64,000 nt of DNA, from the NCBI GenBank assembly GCA_038205115.1, contig JBBRCE010000001.1:124001-188000 (forward strand), read 5' to 3'. Source of the stretch: JBBRCE01 sp038205115 (lineage in GTDB: Bacteria; Planctomycetota; Planctomycetia; Pirellulales; JBBRCE01). Shown one piece after another: positions 1-8,265 of this stretch (position 1 is the first letter of the stretch; each line of letters opens with the position of its first letter). The notes under the pieces were generated by a model. That model was not told where the DNA came from, made no database searches, and saw only the letters and a list, made by a program, of their open reading frames with translations. A program made the position numbers and the translations under genes.

Positions 1-497
1 CCGCCGAGTACGAAAAGAACAAGCAGACCGAAAAGGCGCGGGCCTGCTACGAAGAAATCTTGCGAATCGTGCCCGACTATCCCAAAGCTAAAGAGAAAGT
101 CCGACTGCTCACCGAGCAAGAATACACGGCAGACTTAAAAGTGGTCGACGTGCAAGCCAACGAAGAATGGCAAGACTCCGGCATCAGTGTCGTGCCGGGC
201 AAACCCATTCGCATCGTGGCCAGCGGCGCCTGGACCATTTCTTACACGCAAAAAGTTGGCCCGGCCGGTATCGAAATTCCCGGCGGCATGCGCGATATGA
301 ATCCGGGGCAACTGGTGGGCATGATCGCCGCCACGCCACGCGAGACCAATCAAAAGACGTTTGCCATTGGCGAAAAGCTCGATACCACGCCCGAACACGC
401 CGGCCATTTGTTCTTGCGAATGTTCTCGCCAGCCGTCAAACAGAATACGGGCAAACTGACCGTGCAAATCTCCGGCACGTTCGAGCGCAGCAAATAA
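1..497 (+). CDS. TPR-LecA-like protein, C-terminal part (5' end outside window)
   Basis: The frame is open from the first bases of the window, so the gene begins upstream. A TTG at 60 is an internal codon, not a convincing start. The first residues (EKARACYEEILRIVPDYPKA) look like the second half of a TPR helix pair. After a short linker, roughly the last 120 residues form a domain with the pattern WQDSGI...PGKPIRIVASG.W, followed by a GxxxGMI stretch and a C-terminal KLTVQISG strand. This resembles the LecA/PA-IL-like beta-sandwich found attached to many planctomycete proteins. The role is unknown; a carbohydrate- or surface-binding function would be inference from the fold alone. It is followed by 164 bases without a gene. 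Confidence 0.75.
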   Translation, partial: AEYEKNKQTEKARACYEEILRIVPDYPKAKEKVRLLTEQEYTADLKVVDVQANEEWQDSGISVVPGKPIRIVASGAWTISYTQKVGPAGIEIPGGMRDMNPGQLVGMIAATPRETNQKTFAIGEKLDTTPEHAGHLFLRMFSPAVKQNTGKLTVQISGTFERSK

Positions 498-661
498 TTG
501 CCGGCGTTGCTGGCGGCGACACCGTCCGCTAGCGTTCTTCACGATTTTGACGCCAAACCGCTCTGGCACCGGCTGGCCTGTCGAACTATACTTCGCGACC
601 TATTTTTGAGACCGCCGTTAGGCGGGTCGCTTTCGGCATTCGCCAACGTAGTTCATTTGCC

Positions 662-1303
662 ATGTCGATGAACCATCGATTCCAGCAGTTGCTGGCCGCA
701 GCCATTGCGGCATTGCTGTGCTGCGCACTGGGAACCGGTTGCGTGCAGCGGCGAATGATCGTCCGCAGCAATCCGCCGGGCGCGGTGGTGTTTGTCGACA
801 ACCAAGAGATTGGCACCACGCCCTGTGCCACGGACTTTATTTATTACGGCACGCGCGAAATCACGATTAAAAAGGAAGGCTTCGAAACGCTGACCGTCAA
901 GCAGCCGATTCCGACGCCCTGGTATCAATACGTTCCGCTGGACTTCGTCACGGAAAACTTAGTGCCGGGTCAGATTCGCGATACGCGGCTGTTGGAATAC
1001 ACGCTGCAGCCCACGCAGGCCGTGAATCCTCAAGAATTGGTTGGTCGTGCCGATACGCTACGTCGCGGCACTCATGCCGGACCGGTCACGCCCGCGATCT
1101 TCGCTCCGACAGCTCCGCAACCGCTGCTGCCCACCGCGCCAACTCCGCTGTTTCCGGGTCAGTTTTCGCCCGGCGCGGCGGCCCCGGGCAGTTTACAGCC
1201 GGGCTACGTTCCGCAACCCGGCTATTTGCCGCCGCCTGGCAACTACCCACAGTTGCAGCCGGCTCCAGAACCGATTGCGCCTGGCCAAACGCTCGGCCGA
1301 TAA
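662..1303 (+). CDS. PEGA-domain lipoprotein
   Basis: This is a 213-residue putative lipoprotein. The N-terminus has a short charged region, a hydrophobic helix and a lipobox ending in LGTGC, with Cys27 as the predicted lipidated residue. Residues about 30-75 match a PEGA domain: RSNPPGAVVFVDNQEIGTTP, followed by an ITIKKEGFET strand. The last 90 or so residues are rich in proline, glutamine and alanine, consistent with a flexible region spanning the periplasm or cell surface. PEGA proteins of this type are common in planctomycetes, but their function is not established. The ATG at 662 fits the signal peptide; a second in-frame ATG two codons later is possible. Confidence 0.85.
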   Translation: MSMNHRFQQLLAAAIAALLCCALGTGCVQRRMIVRSNPPGAVVFVDNQEIGTTPCATDFIYYGTREITIKKEGFETLTVKQPIPTPWYQYVPLDFVTENLVPGQIRDTRLLEYTLQPTQAVNPQELVGRADTLRRGTHAGPVTPAIFAPTAPQPLLPTAPTPLFPGQFSPGAAAPGSLQPGYVPQPGYLPPPGNYPQLQPAPEPIAPGQTLGR

Positions 1304-1672
1304 CCGCTTGCCATCCGTTGGCGGCCGGCGTTGATCGAGGGTCGCGGGTCGAGGGTCGAGGGCCGCAACTGATCTCGATCGTCGCCAACACGATTTTTCT
1401 AAAAAATGGCGCGGTTATTGCTTTTCACAAAGCCAGACGATCGCTAGAATCATGATCGGGTTGGTCGCTGGTCCGAGCACGTCGCCGCCAATGACCGCAA
1501 AGATCCCGAGAAAGCCGCAGTTTTTTTTCGAACTGCGGTATCCATCGGCAAACCGAATTCTTCATAAGGTTGACCGCTAATCAGATAACTGCTCATTCTT
1601 GTTGTGCAGATTCTACCCGACGAGTGCAAACGTTGTGCTCGCTTCCCTCATCTGATTCGCCTTAAGGTCACC
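1304..1672. other. intergenic region, 369 bases, with a short tandem repeat and a palindrome
   Basis: No convincing gene is visible. The region holds the 7-base tandem repeat listed separately. It also holds a perfect 8-base inverted repeat, CCGCAGTT at 1515-1522 and AACTGCGG at 1531-1538, whose loop is mainly T. Because the T run lies in the loop and not after the stem, it is not a standard intrinsic terminator. Confidence 0.5.
1335..1362. repeat. 7-base tandem repeat, four copies
   Basis: Four consecutive 7-base units of the form TCGAGGG occupy 1335-1362; the second unit reads TCGCGGG. It lies just after the PEGA lipoprotein gene. This is a short simple repeat that could vary in copy number between strains. 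No function can be assigned. Confidence 0.8.
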
Positions 1673-2071
1673 ATGTCTCGTTCGCAAACCGCCTTTGCGC
1701 CTGCAGTTGCAAATTATTCCACGCTCGGCCTGCCTGTCGAGATGCGCAGGAGGATTCGCGCCGTTTATGCGGCAATCGGCAGTTACTTGGGCACGACGGA
1801 AGTTGAGTTTGCCAGCGGCTTTCGCGCTCAACATGATTCGGCTAACGAACTGGTCGTGTGGTGCTGCATCGTGGCCGCATGGCAGGCATTCCAGAACACG
1901 CCTGCGGGCCGCGCATTGAGTTCTCCCTGCGACAAGCAACAACAGATTGTCAGTCTGATTATGCTTTCGACCGGCGTTCGCGACGACCGGTCGGCCGGTC
2001 TGTCGACCGCCGCGGCGGTGCAACTGGCCGCTTGCTACGATCAGATTGTACACGGTGCCGCCAACGGCTGA
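1673..2071 (+). CDS. hypothetical protein
   Basis: This is a 132-residue protein I do not recognise. I chose the ATG at 1673 over an upstream GTG at 1604 because AAGG lies six bases before it, and because the residues added by the GTG look like translated leader. It has no signal peptide. The middle contains a hydrophobic helix-like stretch (NELVVWCCIVAAWQAF). The C-terminal half is helical, with DDRSAGLSTAAAVQLAACYD. It is probably a small cytosolic helical protein. Its frame ends just before the DUF1080 gene region, on the same strand. Confidence 0.55.
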   Translation: MSRSQTAFAPAVANYSTLGLPVEMRRRIRAVYAAIGSYLGTTEVEFASGFRAQHDSANELVVWCCIVAAWQAFQNTPAGRALSSPCDKQQQIVSLIMLSTGVRDDRSAGLSTAAAVQLAACYDQIVHGAANG

Positions 2072-2255
2072 CCCCTTAGGGCAGCGACGCGAGCGCTCAA
2101 TTTCAGCAGGCGCGTCTTGTTATCGGCGCAGTGGTCTCTTACGATCAAGTGATCAATCGCGGATGAATCTCCGTGCGAGCTTGCTTGTTGGCAACTTGCT
2201 GTCCGTGCCTGCCTGCCTGATCCACGTTGGATCGTCTAACATTCTTGAGGCCATG

Positions 2256-3107
2256 ATGCGATACGTCAACTTTGCCGCACTTGTGGTCGTCATGGCAATC
2301 CTGCACGCGGCTGGCGCAGTCGCGCTGGCCAGCGATCCCGCGCCGCCGGTTGCCAAGGGCGCGACGGACCAACCCGGCAAGCCGCAGAAGCCGTCGGCAG
2401 ATGCGCCGGCGACCGAGCACGTTTGGGAAGTCAACGATCTGAATCGCCCCAAGCCGCCGATTCAAGATCCCGGGCCAGCAGGGGATAAGGAATTTTCCGC
2501 GCCGCCCGACGGTGCCAGCGTGCTGTTCGACGGTAAAGATCTTTCGAAATGGGAACGGCGACCGGGCGCCAAAGAAGTTAAACCATCGACCGAGCCGAAG
2601 TGGAAGGTCGCCAACGGTTACTTCGAAGTAGTGCCCAATTCCGGCAATATCTACACCAAAGAGAAGTTTGGCGACTGTCTGATTCACGTTGAGTGGGCCA
2701 CGCCCGCCGAGGTGAACCCCGCCAAGACGGGCCAAAATCGCGGCAACAGCGGTGTCTTTTTACCGGGCCGGCGGGAATTGCAAATCTTGGATTCCTACGG
2801 AAACGAAACGTACGCCGATGGCCAAGCCGCCGCCGTTTATGGCAAGTATCCGCCGCTGGTCAATGCGAGCCGCAAGCCGGGCGAGTGGCAAAGCTACAGC
2901 ATCACCGTCGAGCAACCGCGATTCAACGCCAACAAGAAAATGATCAAGCCCTGCACACTGACCGTCCATCACAACGGCGTGCTGGTGCAGGATCACGTTG
3001 CGCTGGAAGGTGGCGCCACGGAAGGCCAACTCGGACTACAAGACCACTACACCCCGGTCCGATTTCGGAACATCTGGGTTCAGAAAATCAGCAGCCCGGA
3101 AAAATGA
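2256..3107 (+). CDS. secreted DUF1080 (3-keto-disaccharide hydrolase-type) protein
   Basis: The product is about 283 residues. It starts with a signal peptide (MRYVNFAALVVVMAILHAAG) ending near ALAS, then a proline/lysine-rich linker of about 60 residues, then a DUF1080 domain. The domain shows its usual landmarks: VLFDGKDLSKWE at its start, GNIYTKEKFGDC, a NSGVFLPGR strand, EWQSYSITVE, and a final PVRFRNIWVQ. The family adopts a concanavalin-like jelly roll, and some members hydrolyse 3-keto-glycosides. ATGs at 2253 and 2256 are adjacent; GAGG at 2247-2250 is better spaced for 2256. Its stop lies 60 bases from the convergent glycoside hydrolase gene, so a shared role in sugar breakdown is possible but inferred. 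Confidence 0.88.
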   Translation: MRYVNFAALVVVMAILHAAGAVALASDPAPPVAKGATDQPGKPQKPSADAPATEHVWEVNDLNRPKPPIQDPGPAGDKEFSAPPDGASVLFDGKDLSKWERRPGAKEVKPSTEPKWKVANGYFEVVPNSGNIYTKEKFGDCLIHVEWATPAEVNPAKTGQNRGNSGVFLPGRRELQILDSYGNETYADGQAAAVYGKYPPLVNASRKPGEWQSYSITVEQPRFNANKKMIKPCTLTVHHNGVLVQDHVALEGGATEGQLGLQDHYTPVRFRNIWVQKISSPEK

Positions 3108-3166
3108 TCGCTGGCCGCGGCGACTGTCGATCGGGTTATCGCATCGGCAACGTCACTCTGGCACGT

Positions 3167-4357
3167 TCAGCGATTGTGGCGCTGGTCGAGCTTAGGGTTC
3201 AGTTCCTCGAATTGCTTGGTCAGCGGTGTCCAGGGCTCGTTTTTCGTATTGACCAGCCCTTGATTGCTGCCGGGATGATCGCAGTAGCGAAACCAATGAA
3301 AACCGACACAGCAATTCAGATCGGCCAACTGCTCGACGTACTTCTGGTAATGTTCCGCCCTGTCGGCTTGCGTTGCGACAACCGGTCCGGATCCGTGGGC
3401 CGTTAGCGGGCCACTGTCTTTACCTTTTACGCTCCACTCCGTGACCATCACCGGCAAACCGGCCGCTTTGGACATATCTCGCAACAGCGAAATCGGCGGC
3501 TTGTCCGAGTAATTGTTGAGCGAAATCACGTCGGCATTGCCTTTCATCGCCCCGACGACGCTCATCGGCGGATGGCCTGCAAAACGGCATCCGAGGATCA
3601 GATGATTCGGATCGACCGCGCGAATCGCCTCAGCCGTAACGCGAAAATAAGCGACCGCAACCGTATGGCGAAAACCGTCGGCTTGGTCGTTGCCATGACT
3701 CCTCACGAAATCGTCCGCCGCTTTTCGGCCGGGCGAACCGGCGGGCATCGCCAGGAAATGTTTCAAGAAATCCTGAGCCTTATCTTCGTGCTCCCATTTT
3801 AGTTCGTTGTCGGTGAAATAGCCGATCAGCCAGGGATCGGACCGATATTGACGACATTCTTCCAAGGCCAGTTTTTTTACATTTGCGGCCCAGTTGGGGT
3901 CAAAAACGTCGGGCAGTTCGCCGCCATGCGATCCCGTTAGGTGTGGCCGTAGGCAGTAAGCCAAGCCCTGCGCCCCGAGTTCGGGCGCCGACCAGCATCC
4001 CGCAGAGTTAACGCCCCAACCCTTCAACTGCGCTGCGGTCGCCTCGGCCCAAACTTGCTTGTTGATGGCGATTGGTTTGCCAGTTCTGGGGTCCGCGTTT
4101 CCTTCTTGGTTAATACTGTTCACACCTTTGGAAAAAAACGCATTGCCGGCCGGCGAAATCAGCCACCAACGCTCGTTGATTTGCTCGGTGTGAAAGTATT
4201 CGGTCTGCTTGCCTTTGACTTCGGTCCAGCCGCCAAACGAATCGCGGTCTTTCAGCGCGGACTCAGTGCGTTTCTTCGCAGGCTCGGCGGCCAGCAAAGA
4301 AAATGCCAAAAAGTCAACCAAAATTCCCACCACCACAATCCGCGCGCTTAACTTCAT
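3167..4357 (-). CDS. secreted clan GH-A glycoside hydrolase (agarase-like)
   Basis: The product is 396 residues from the ATG at 4357, which follows an AAGGAG about 11 bases upstream. Residues 1-24 form a signal peptide ending in LLAAEP. The rest looks like a (beta/alpha)8 glycosidase: a WWLISPAGNAFFSKGVNSI entry strand typical of agarase-like proteins, YFTDNELKW with Glu185 as candidate acid/base, and MVTEWSVKG with Glu307 as candidate nucleophile. Both glutamates follow strands, as in clan GH-A. It ends convergently with the DUF1080 gene. The exact GH family and substrate cannot be set from sequence reading; an algal galactan or related polysaccharide would fit the agarase likeness. Confidence 0.8.
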   Translation of the reverse strand: MKLSARIVVVGILVDFLAFSLLAAEPAKKRTESALKDRDSFGGWTEVKGKQTEYFHTEQINERWWLISPAGNAFFSKGVNSINQEGNADPRTGKPIAINKQVWAEATAAQLKGWGVNSAGCWSAPELGAQGLAYCLRPHLTGSHGGELPDVFDPNWAANVKKLALEECRQYRSDPWLIGYFTDNELKWEHEDKAQDFLKHFLAMPAGSPGRKAADDFVRSHGNDQADGFRHTVAVAYFRVTAEAIRAVDPNHLILGCRFAGHPPMSVVGAMKGNADVISLNNYSDKPPISLLRDMSKAAGLPVMVTEWSVKGKDSGPLTAHGSGPVVATQADRAEHYQKYVEQLADLNCCVGFHWFRYCDHPGSNQGLVNTKNEPWTPLTKQFEELNPKLDQRHNR

Positions 4358-4672
4358 GATTGGCGATGCTCCTTGATTGTGTTTGTTGGAGGCGACGAAT
4401 GCATTGAGTCTACGTCTCACCTATTTTGGTGACGCGCACGATGCCATGCAATTGGAGAAATTGCGAATCGCCGTGGCAAAGCCGCATCCGGAAAATTGGC
4501 GGCCGGAACGGAGATTTCGACAGACTGAAAAGTTGCGGCAGGCGACCATCGACCCGCGCGCGATTTTAGCGATCCGTCTCCCGCTCGGACAAGTTCGTCA
4601 ATCGCAGAATCGCCGTCACGCCTTGCGAAGAGTGCACCCCATTTGCATACGCAGCAAACTCAGCCGCGCAAA
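4358..4672. other. intergenic region, 315 bases
   Basis: It lies between the stop of the DUF1501 gene and the start of the glycoside hydrolase gene, both on the minus strand, so it should hold the promoter of the latter. I see no clear promoter hexamers, repeat, RNA gene or open frame with coding character. Confidence 0.4.
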
Positions 4673-5968
4673 TTAACTGAACAACTCGTTGATGGGCTTG
4701 CCGCCGTCGACAATCTTGATGGGCCGGCCAATCGAACTGGTGTTTTCCTTGCTGGCGTCGATCTTGAGGCTCTTGCAGAAGGTCTGGAACAAGTCCGGCA
4801 CGGAAACCGGCCGATCCGCCACGTCGTCGCCTGCGGCGTCGGTCTTGCCAATCACCTGGCCGCCACGGATACCGCCGCCAGCCAGCGCCATATTGAACGC
4901 GCGGGGATAATGATCGCGACCACCGCGGGCATTAATCTTGGGCGTGCGGCCGAACTCGCCCATCCAGATCACCAGCGTCGAATCCAGCATGCCGCGCTGC
5001 TTGAGATCGACAATCAATTGCGCCATGCCTTGATCGGCTTTCTTGCCCAACTCGGTGGTTTTGGCAAAGTTGTCGGCGTGCGTGTCCCAGCCGTCGAGCG
5101 TGACCTCGACAAATGGCACTTTGGATTCGACCAGTCGGCGGGCCAGCAAGCAGCCGGCGCCAAACTCGTTGCGGCCGTATGCGTCGCGCATGGCGTCTTT
5201 TTCCGACGACAGATCGAAGGCTTTCATCTGCGGGCTGAGAATCATCTTGGCCGCGCGATCATAGAGCTTTTGATGGTCGGCAACTTCGTCCGGCGATTGC
5301 GTGGCGAAGTCGGATTCCAATTGCCCCAGCAAGCCCAGCCGTCGCTCATAGCGCGATGTGTCCGTGGCTGGTTTGGTATTGGTCGGCGGGGCGTTGGCGG
5401 AGGCCATATCGAACGGATCATACTGGTTACCGAGGATGCCGCCGTCGCTGCCCGACCGCCGCGCGCCGATCCGTACGAACGACGACAGTTCGGCCGCTTT
5501 GTCAGCCAGTTCGTGCGCGACGATCGCGCCCAGCGAAGGATACTTGACGCTCGCCACCGGCAAATATCCGCTGTGCAGCAAAAACGTGGCGCGGGGATGG
5601 CTGCCCTCTTTGCTGGTCACCGAGCGGACCAAGGCCACGTCGTTCATCACCTTGGCCAGGTTGCTGTACGTTTCGGCAATCTTGATGCCAGAGACGTTGG
5701 TGGCGATGGCCTTGGTCTCACCGCCGTTGGCATGGCCCGGCTTGGGATCAAAGGTTTCGAATTGGCTCGGCCCGCCCTGCATCCACAACAGAATACACGA
5801 CATGCCGCGTTTCTGCAGTTCGGCCGCTTCCAAACTGAGCAGGTCAGTCCAACTCAGTGTGCCGGCGGCCAGCCCAGCCAGCGAAACGCCGCGCAGAAAA
5901 TCGCGTCGACCGGTCACTCGCTCACGATTGACCGCCACGCGGCAGTGATGTTGCAACAAAGAAGTCAT
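4673..5968 (-). CDS. DUF1501 Tat-exported protein
   Basis: This 431-residue protein belongs to the DUF1501 family, which is greatly expanded in planctomycetes and distantly related to alkaline phosphatase/sulfatase-type folds. A twin-arginine signal is visible (R21-R22 in RRDFLRGVSLAGLAAGTL). Family landmarks follow: MSCILLWMQGGPSQFETFDPK, SHPRATFLLHSGYLP, VTLDGWDTHADNF, WMGEFGRTPKIN and GGRDHYPRAFNMALAGGGI. It sits 68 bases downstream of the DUF1549/DUF1553 gene, the standard planctomycete pair, so the two are very likely one operon. GGGAGCAGCGG just before the ATG supplies the ribosome binding site. The biochemical role is unproven; links to polysaccharide breakdown are suggested in the literature by gene neighbourhood. 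Confidence 0.93.
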   Translation of the reverse strand: MTSLLQHHCRVAVNRERVTGRRDFLRGVSLAGLAAGTLSWTDLLSLEAAELQKRGMSCILLWMQGGPSQFETFDPKPGHANGGETKAIATNVSGIKIAETYSNLAKVMNDVALVRSVTSKEGSHPRATFLLHSGYLPVASVKYPSLGAIVAHELADKAAELSSFVRIGARRSGSDGGILGNQYDPFDMASANAPPTNTKPATDTSRYERRLGLLGQLESDFATQSPDEVADHQKLYDRAAKMILSPQMKAFDLSSEKDAMRDAYGRNEFGAGCLLARRLVESKVPFVEVTLDGWDTHADNFAKTTELGKKADQGMAQLIVDLKQRGMLDSTLVIWMGEFGRTPKINARGGRDHYPRAFNMALAGGGIRGGQVIGKTDAAGDDVADRPVSVPDLFQTFCKSLKIDASKENTSSIGRPIKIVDGGKPINELFS

Positions 5969-6036
5969 GGCCGCTGCTCCCGATCGAGTTGAATCAGACA
6001 GTTAGGATTTAAGTTGCCATCGCCTGGTACGGCGAT

Positions 6037-7821
6037 TCATTTGCGATGCAAGAATTCCGTCGAGTTGATCAGCGCCCACAGCAGGTCTTCGAACGCGTCG
6101 CTGCGGTTGCCGACCTTCTTGACGTAGTCCAAGCTGGTTTTGATTTCGCTCGATTGCGGTTCACGCGCCAGGCAGCGGAGATAAAGTTCGACCACCACAG
6201 CCTCATCGTCCTTGGTGCTGGCCAGCAGTTTGCCCAGCGAAGTGAACGACGTCCGGCCATCAATGGCGCGATTCAAGTCGCGGCCATTCATCAACAGCAG
6301 CGCTTGGGGAATGGAACCGGCCACTTCGTCGCGGCGCGTGCTGGGATCGTAACCGAACACGGCATTGAACTGCCCTCGCGGTGAACGCGACAACAGCGCA
6401 CTGGGCGATCCGTACGTCGGCGTGGCCTGATCGGGCAGGCCCAGCGTGCTTATTAAAGTTGTGTAGAGTTGGTCGCCCCGCAAGCGCTGCGTGCAATTGG
6501 CCAAAAACGGCTTTTCGTTCGGCTTGCGGCGCGAGCGGCTCTCTTGCTGATATTCGTGCGTGGCCGTAATCGTGGCGAACAGCCACTTCACGTCGTAATT
6601 GTGCGCCACAAACTGGCTGGACAGATATTCCAGCGTGTCGGCGGCCGTACATTCACGATCTGGCCCAATGTCATCGACCGGCTCATAAAAGCCTTCGCCA
6701 ATCATCTCCGCCCAAATGCGATTCACAAACGCCTTGGCGAACCACGGGTCTTGCTCGGACGTGATCCACTGGGCAATGGTTTCGCGACGTTCTTTATCCG
6801 TTTTGCCTGGCGAAAGCGTTTGCCCCGTGACAAAGAACACCGGTTGCATCAGCTTGCCTTTGTCTTGCGGGCGACTGAGGTCCGGCATGTAGTGCTCGGT
6901 GCTGCCGCGCGGCCCATTGGCCTTGCGGGCAAACGGCAACTCGCGATCGACCGAACCGACCTCGATCGAACGCTTGTCGTCTTTCATTGTCTGCCGTACG
7001 GAAATCCGCGGGAAGAACGCCGCCAGCTCGTGGAACTGCTCGCGCTTCCAGCGGTCGGTTTTATGGTCGTGGCACTGCGCACATTGGATTTGCACGCCGA
7101 TGAAGATTCGCGAAATTTCGGCCGCGATATCGTTGGTTTCGCCAAATTGCGAAATAATCACGCCCAACGCACCGGTCTCGCGGACGTCGCCTTTGGCGGT
7201 GATGAACGCGCGAGCGATTTCGTCCCAAGGCGTGTTCTTATTGAACTGTTCGGTCAGATAATCTTTGAGCGGCGCAGCCACGAACAATGCCCGCTCGTCG
7301 GTGCGACGATATAAAATCACGTCGCGCCAGTAATGCGCCCAGTTGTCGCCAAACGCCGCCGAGGCCAAATAGCGGTCGATTGTTTTTTGACGTTTGTCCG
7401 CCGCAGGATCGAGCGTAAACGCAGTAACTTCCGCAGCGCTGGGAGTCTTGCCCAGCAGGTCGAGCGACAGGCGGCGGATGAACGCCTCGTCGCCAATTTG
7501 CTTGGTCGGGCTGCGGCTCGTGCCGCTGGCAGGCGACTCAGCGGCCTGCATTTTGGCTACGTCATCCGCCAGTTGCCGGTCGATGGCCTGGGCGGCATCT
7601 TGCGGTAACGCCACTGCGGAATTTTTGCCGACAACCTGACTCGCTGCCACCGTTTTGATCCGCGCGCCAGCACGTTCCGCGGACGATTTTTCGGCGGCGG
7701 CCGGCAGGCTCGGACTGGCCGCTAGCAATTTGGCGACCGGGTCCATAATAACCAGACCTGCGGCAACCAGACCTGCGGCGACCACACACCTGCGAGCGAG
7801 GAAATTCCAGGCGGATTTCAT
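6037..7821 (-). CDS. DUF1549/DUF1553 secreted protein with cytochrome-like CxxCH site
   Basis: From the ATG at 7821 the product is 594 residues; an in-frame ATG at 7836 is an alternative. An N-terminal hydrophobic segment (FLARRCVVAAGLVAAGLVIM) serves as signal or anchor. DUF1549 spans roughly residues 75-270 (EAFIRRLSLDLLGKTP, FGDNWAHYWRDVILYR) and carries C247-AQ-C250-H251 followed by DHKTDRW, a likely haem c or metal site. DUF1553 covers roughly 330-590 (WFAKAFVNRIWAEMIG, YDVKWLFATITATHEYQ, SIPQALLLMNG). This is a compact member, because many homologues also carry PSCyt1 or PSD domains. It precedes the DUF1501 gene in an inferred operon. Confidence 0.93.
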   Translation of the reverse strand: MKSAWNFLARRCVVAAGLVAAGLVIMDPVAKLLAASPSLPAAAEKSSAERAGARIKTVAASQVVGKNSAVALPQDAAQAIDRQLADDVAKMQAAESPASGTSRSPTKQIGDEAFIRRLSLDLLGKTPSAAEVTAFTLDPAADKRQKTIDRYLASAAFGDNWAHYWRDVILYRRTDERALFVAAPLKDYLTEQFNKNTPWDEIARAFITAKGDVRETGALGVIISQFGETNDIAAEISRIFIGVQIQCAQCHDHKTDRWKREQFHELAAFFPRISVRQTMKDDKRSIEVGSVDRELPFARKANGPRGSTEHYMPDLSRPQDKGKLMQPVFFVTGQTLSPGKTDKERRETIAQWITSEQDPWFAKAFVNRIWAEMIGEGFYEPVDDIGPDRECTAADTLEYLSSQFVAHNYDVKWLFATITATHEYQQESRSRRKPNEKPFLANCTQRLRGDQLYTTLISTLGLPDQATPTYGSPSALLSRSPRGQFNAVFGYDPSTRRDEVAGSIPQALLLMNGRDLNRAIDGRTSFTSLGKLLASTKDDEAVVVELYLRCLAREPQSSEIKTSLDYVKKVGNRSDAFEDLLWALINSTEFLHRK

Positions 7822-8265
7822 GTTCAGACAACCCATTTTAGAGTTCAGCGAAATCGAACCGCAGTCGTGCGGCGGGCCAGTAGCAGATTTAACCCGGCAA
7901 ACCAGCGGCGGTTCCGGTCGAAATTGCGGCAAAACCCCGTCGGCAAACCACTTCGTCGCGACAATCAAATATACCGGATTTTCGCTGGCGGCGGAAACAT
8001 TCGGCTGGAACGGTCAGACGGGCGAACCGCGTGGTGAATCCACCACAGTTTTCGATACCTGCAGGCGATTACGTGGTGTTTTTGCCACACCGTGTGCGGT
8101 GGCGGATCGCCAAATGCCCAATTTTGCAATTTCCTTAACCGACGGCCAGTTTGGCAGTTAGAGTTGAGATGACGCATCGGCAGCGCGGACAAAATCCCGC
8201 GGTATCGCGTCTGCAATGGGAAGTTGCCGCTCACGTTTTGCGTTCCGGAACCGAGAACAGCCGAG
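7822..8265. other. divergent intergenic region
   Basis: About 440 bases separate the divergently transcribed DUF1549 gene (minus) and acyltransferase gene (plus), so promoters for both should lie here. A GC-rich partial inverted repeat around 8080-8105 (GCCACACCG with CGGTGGC) is imperfect. I see no RNA gene or coding frame. Confidence 0.4.

Noticed and set aside
547..592. TTGACG and TATACT upstream of the PEGA lipoprotein gene
   Set aside because: The spacer is 34 bases; the boxes cannot work together.
4643..5992. Open frame of 449 codons on the plus strand
   Set aside because: It lies opposite the DUF1501 gene, has Arg/His/Gln-rich composition without domains, and is a shadow of the GC-rich codon use of the real gene.
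8080..8105. GC-rich inverted repeat in the divergent region
   Set aside because: The arms pair only with an internal bulge, no T run follows, and nothing links it to either gene.
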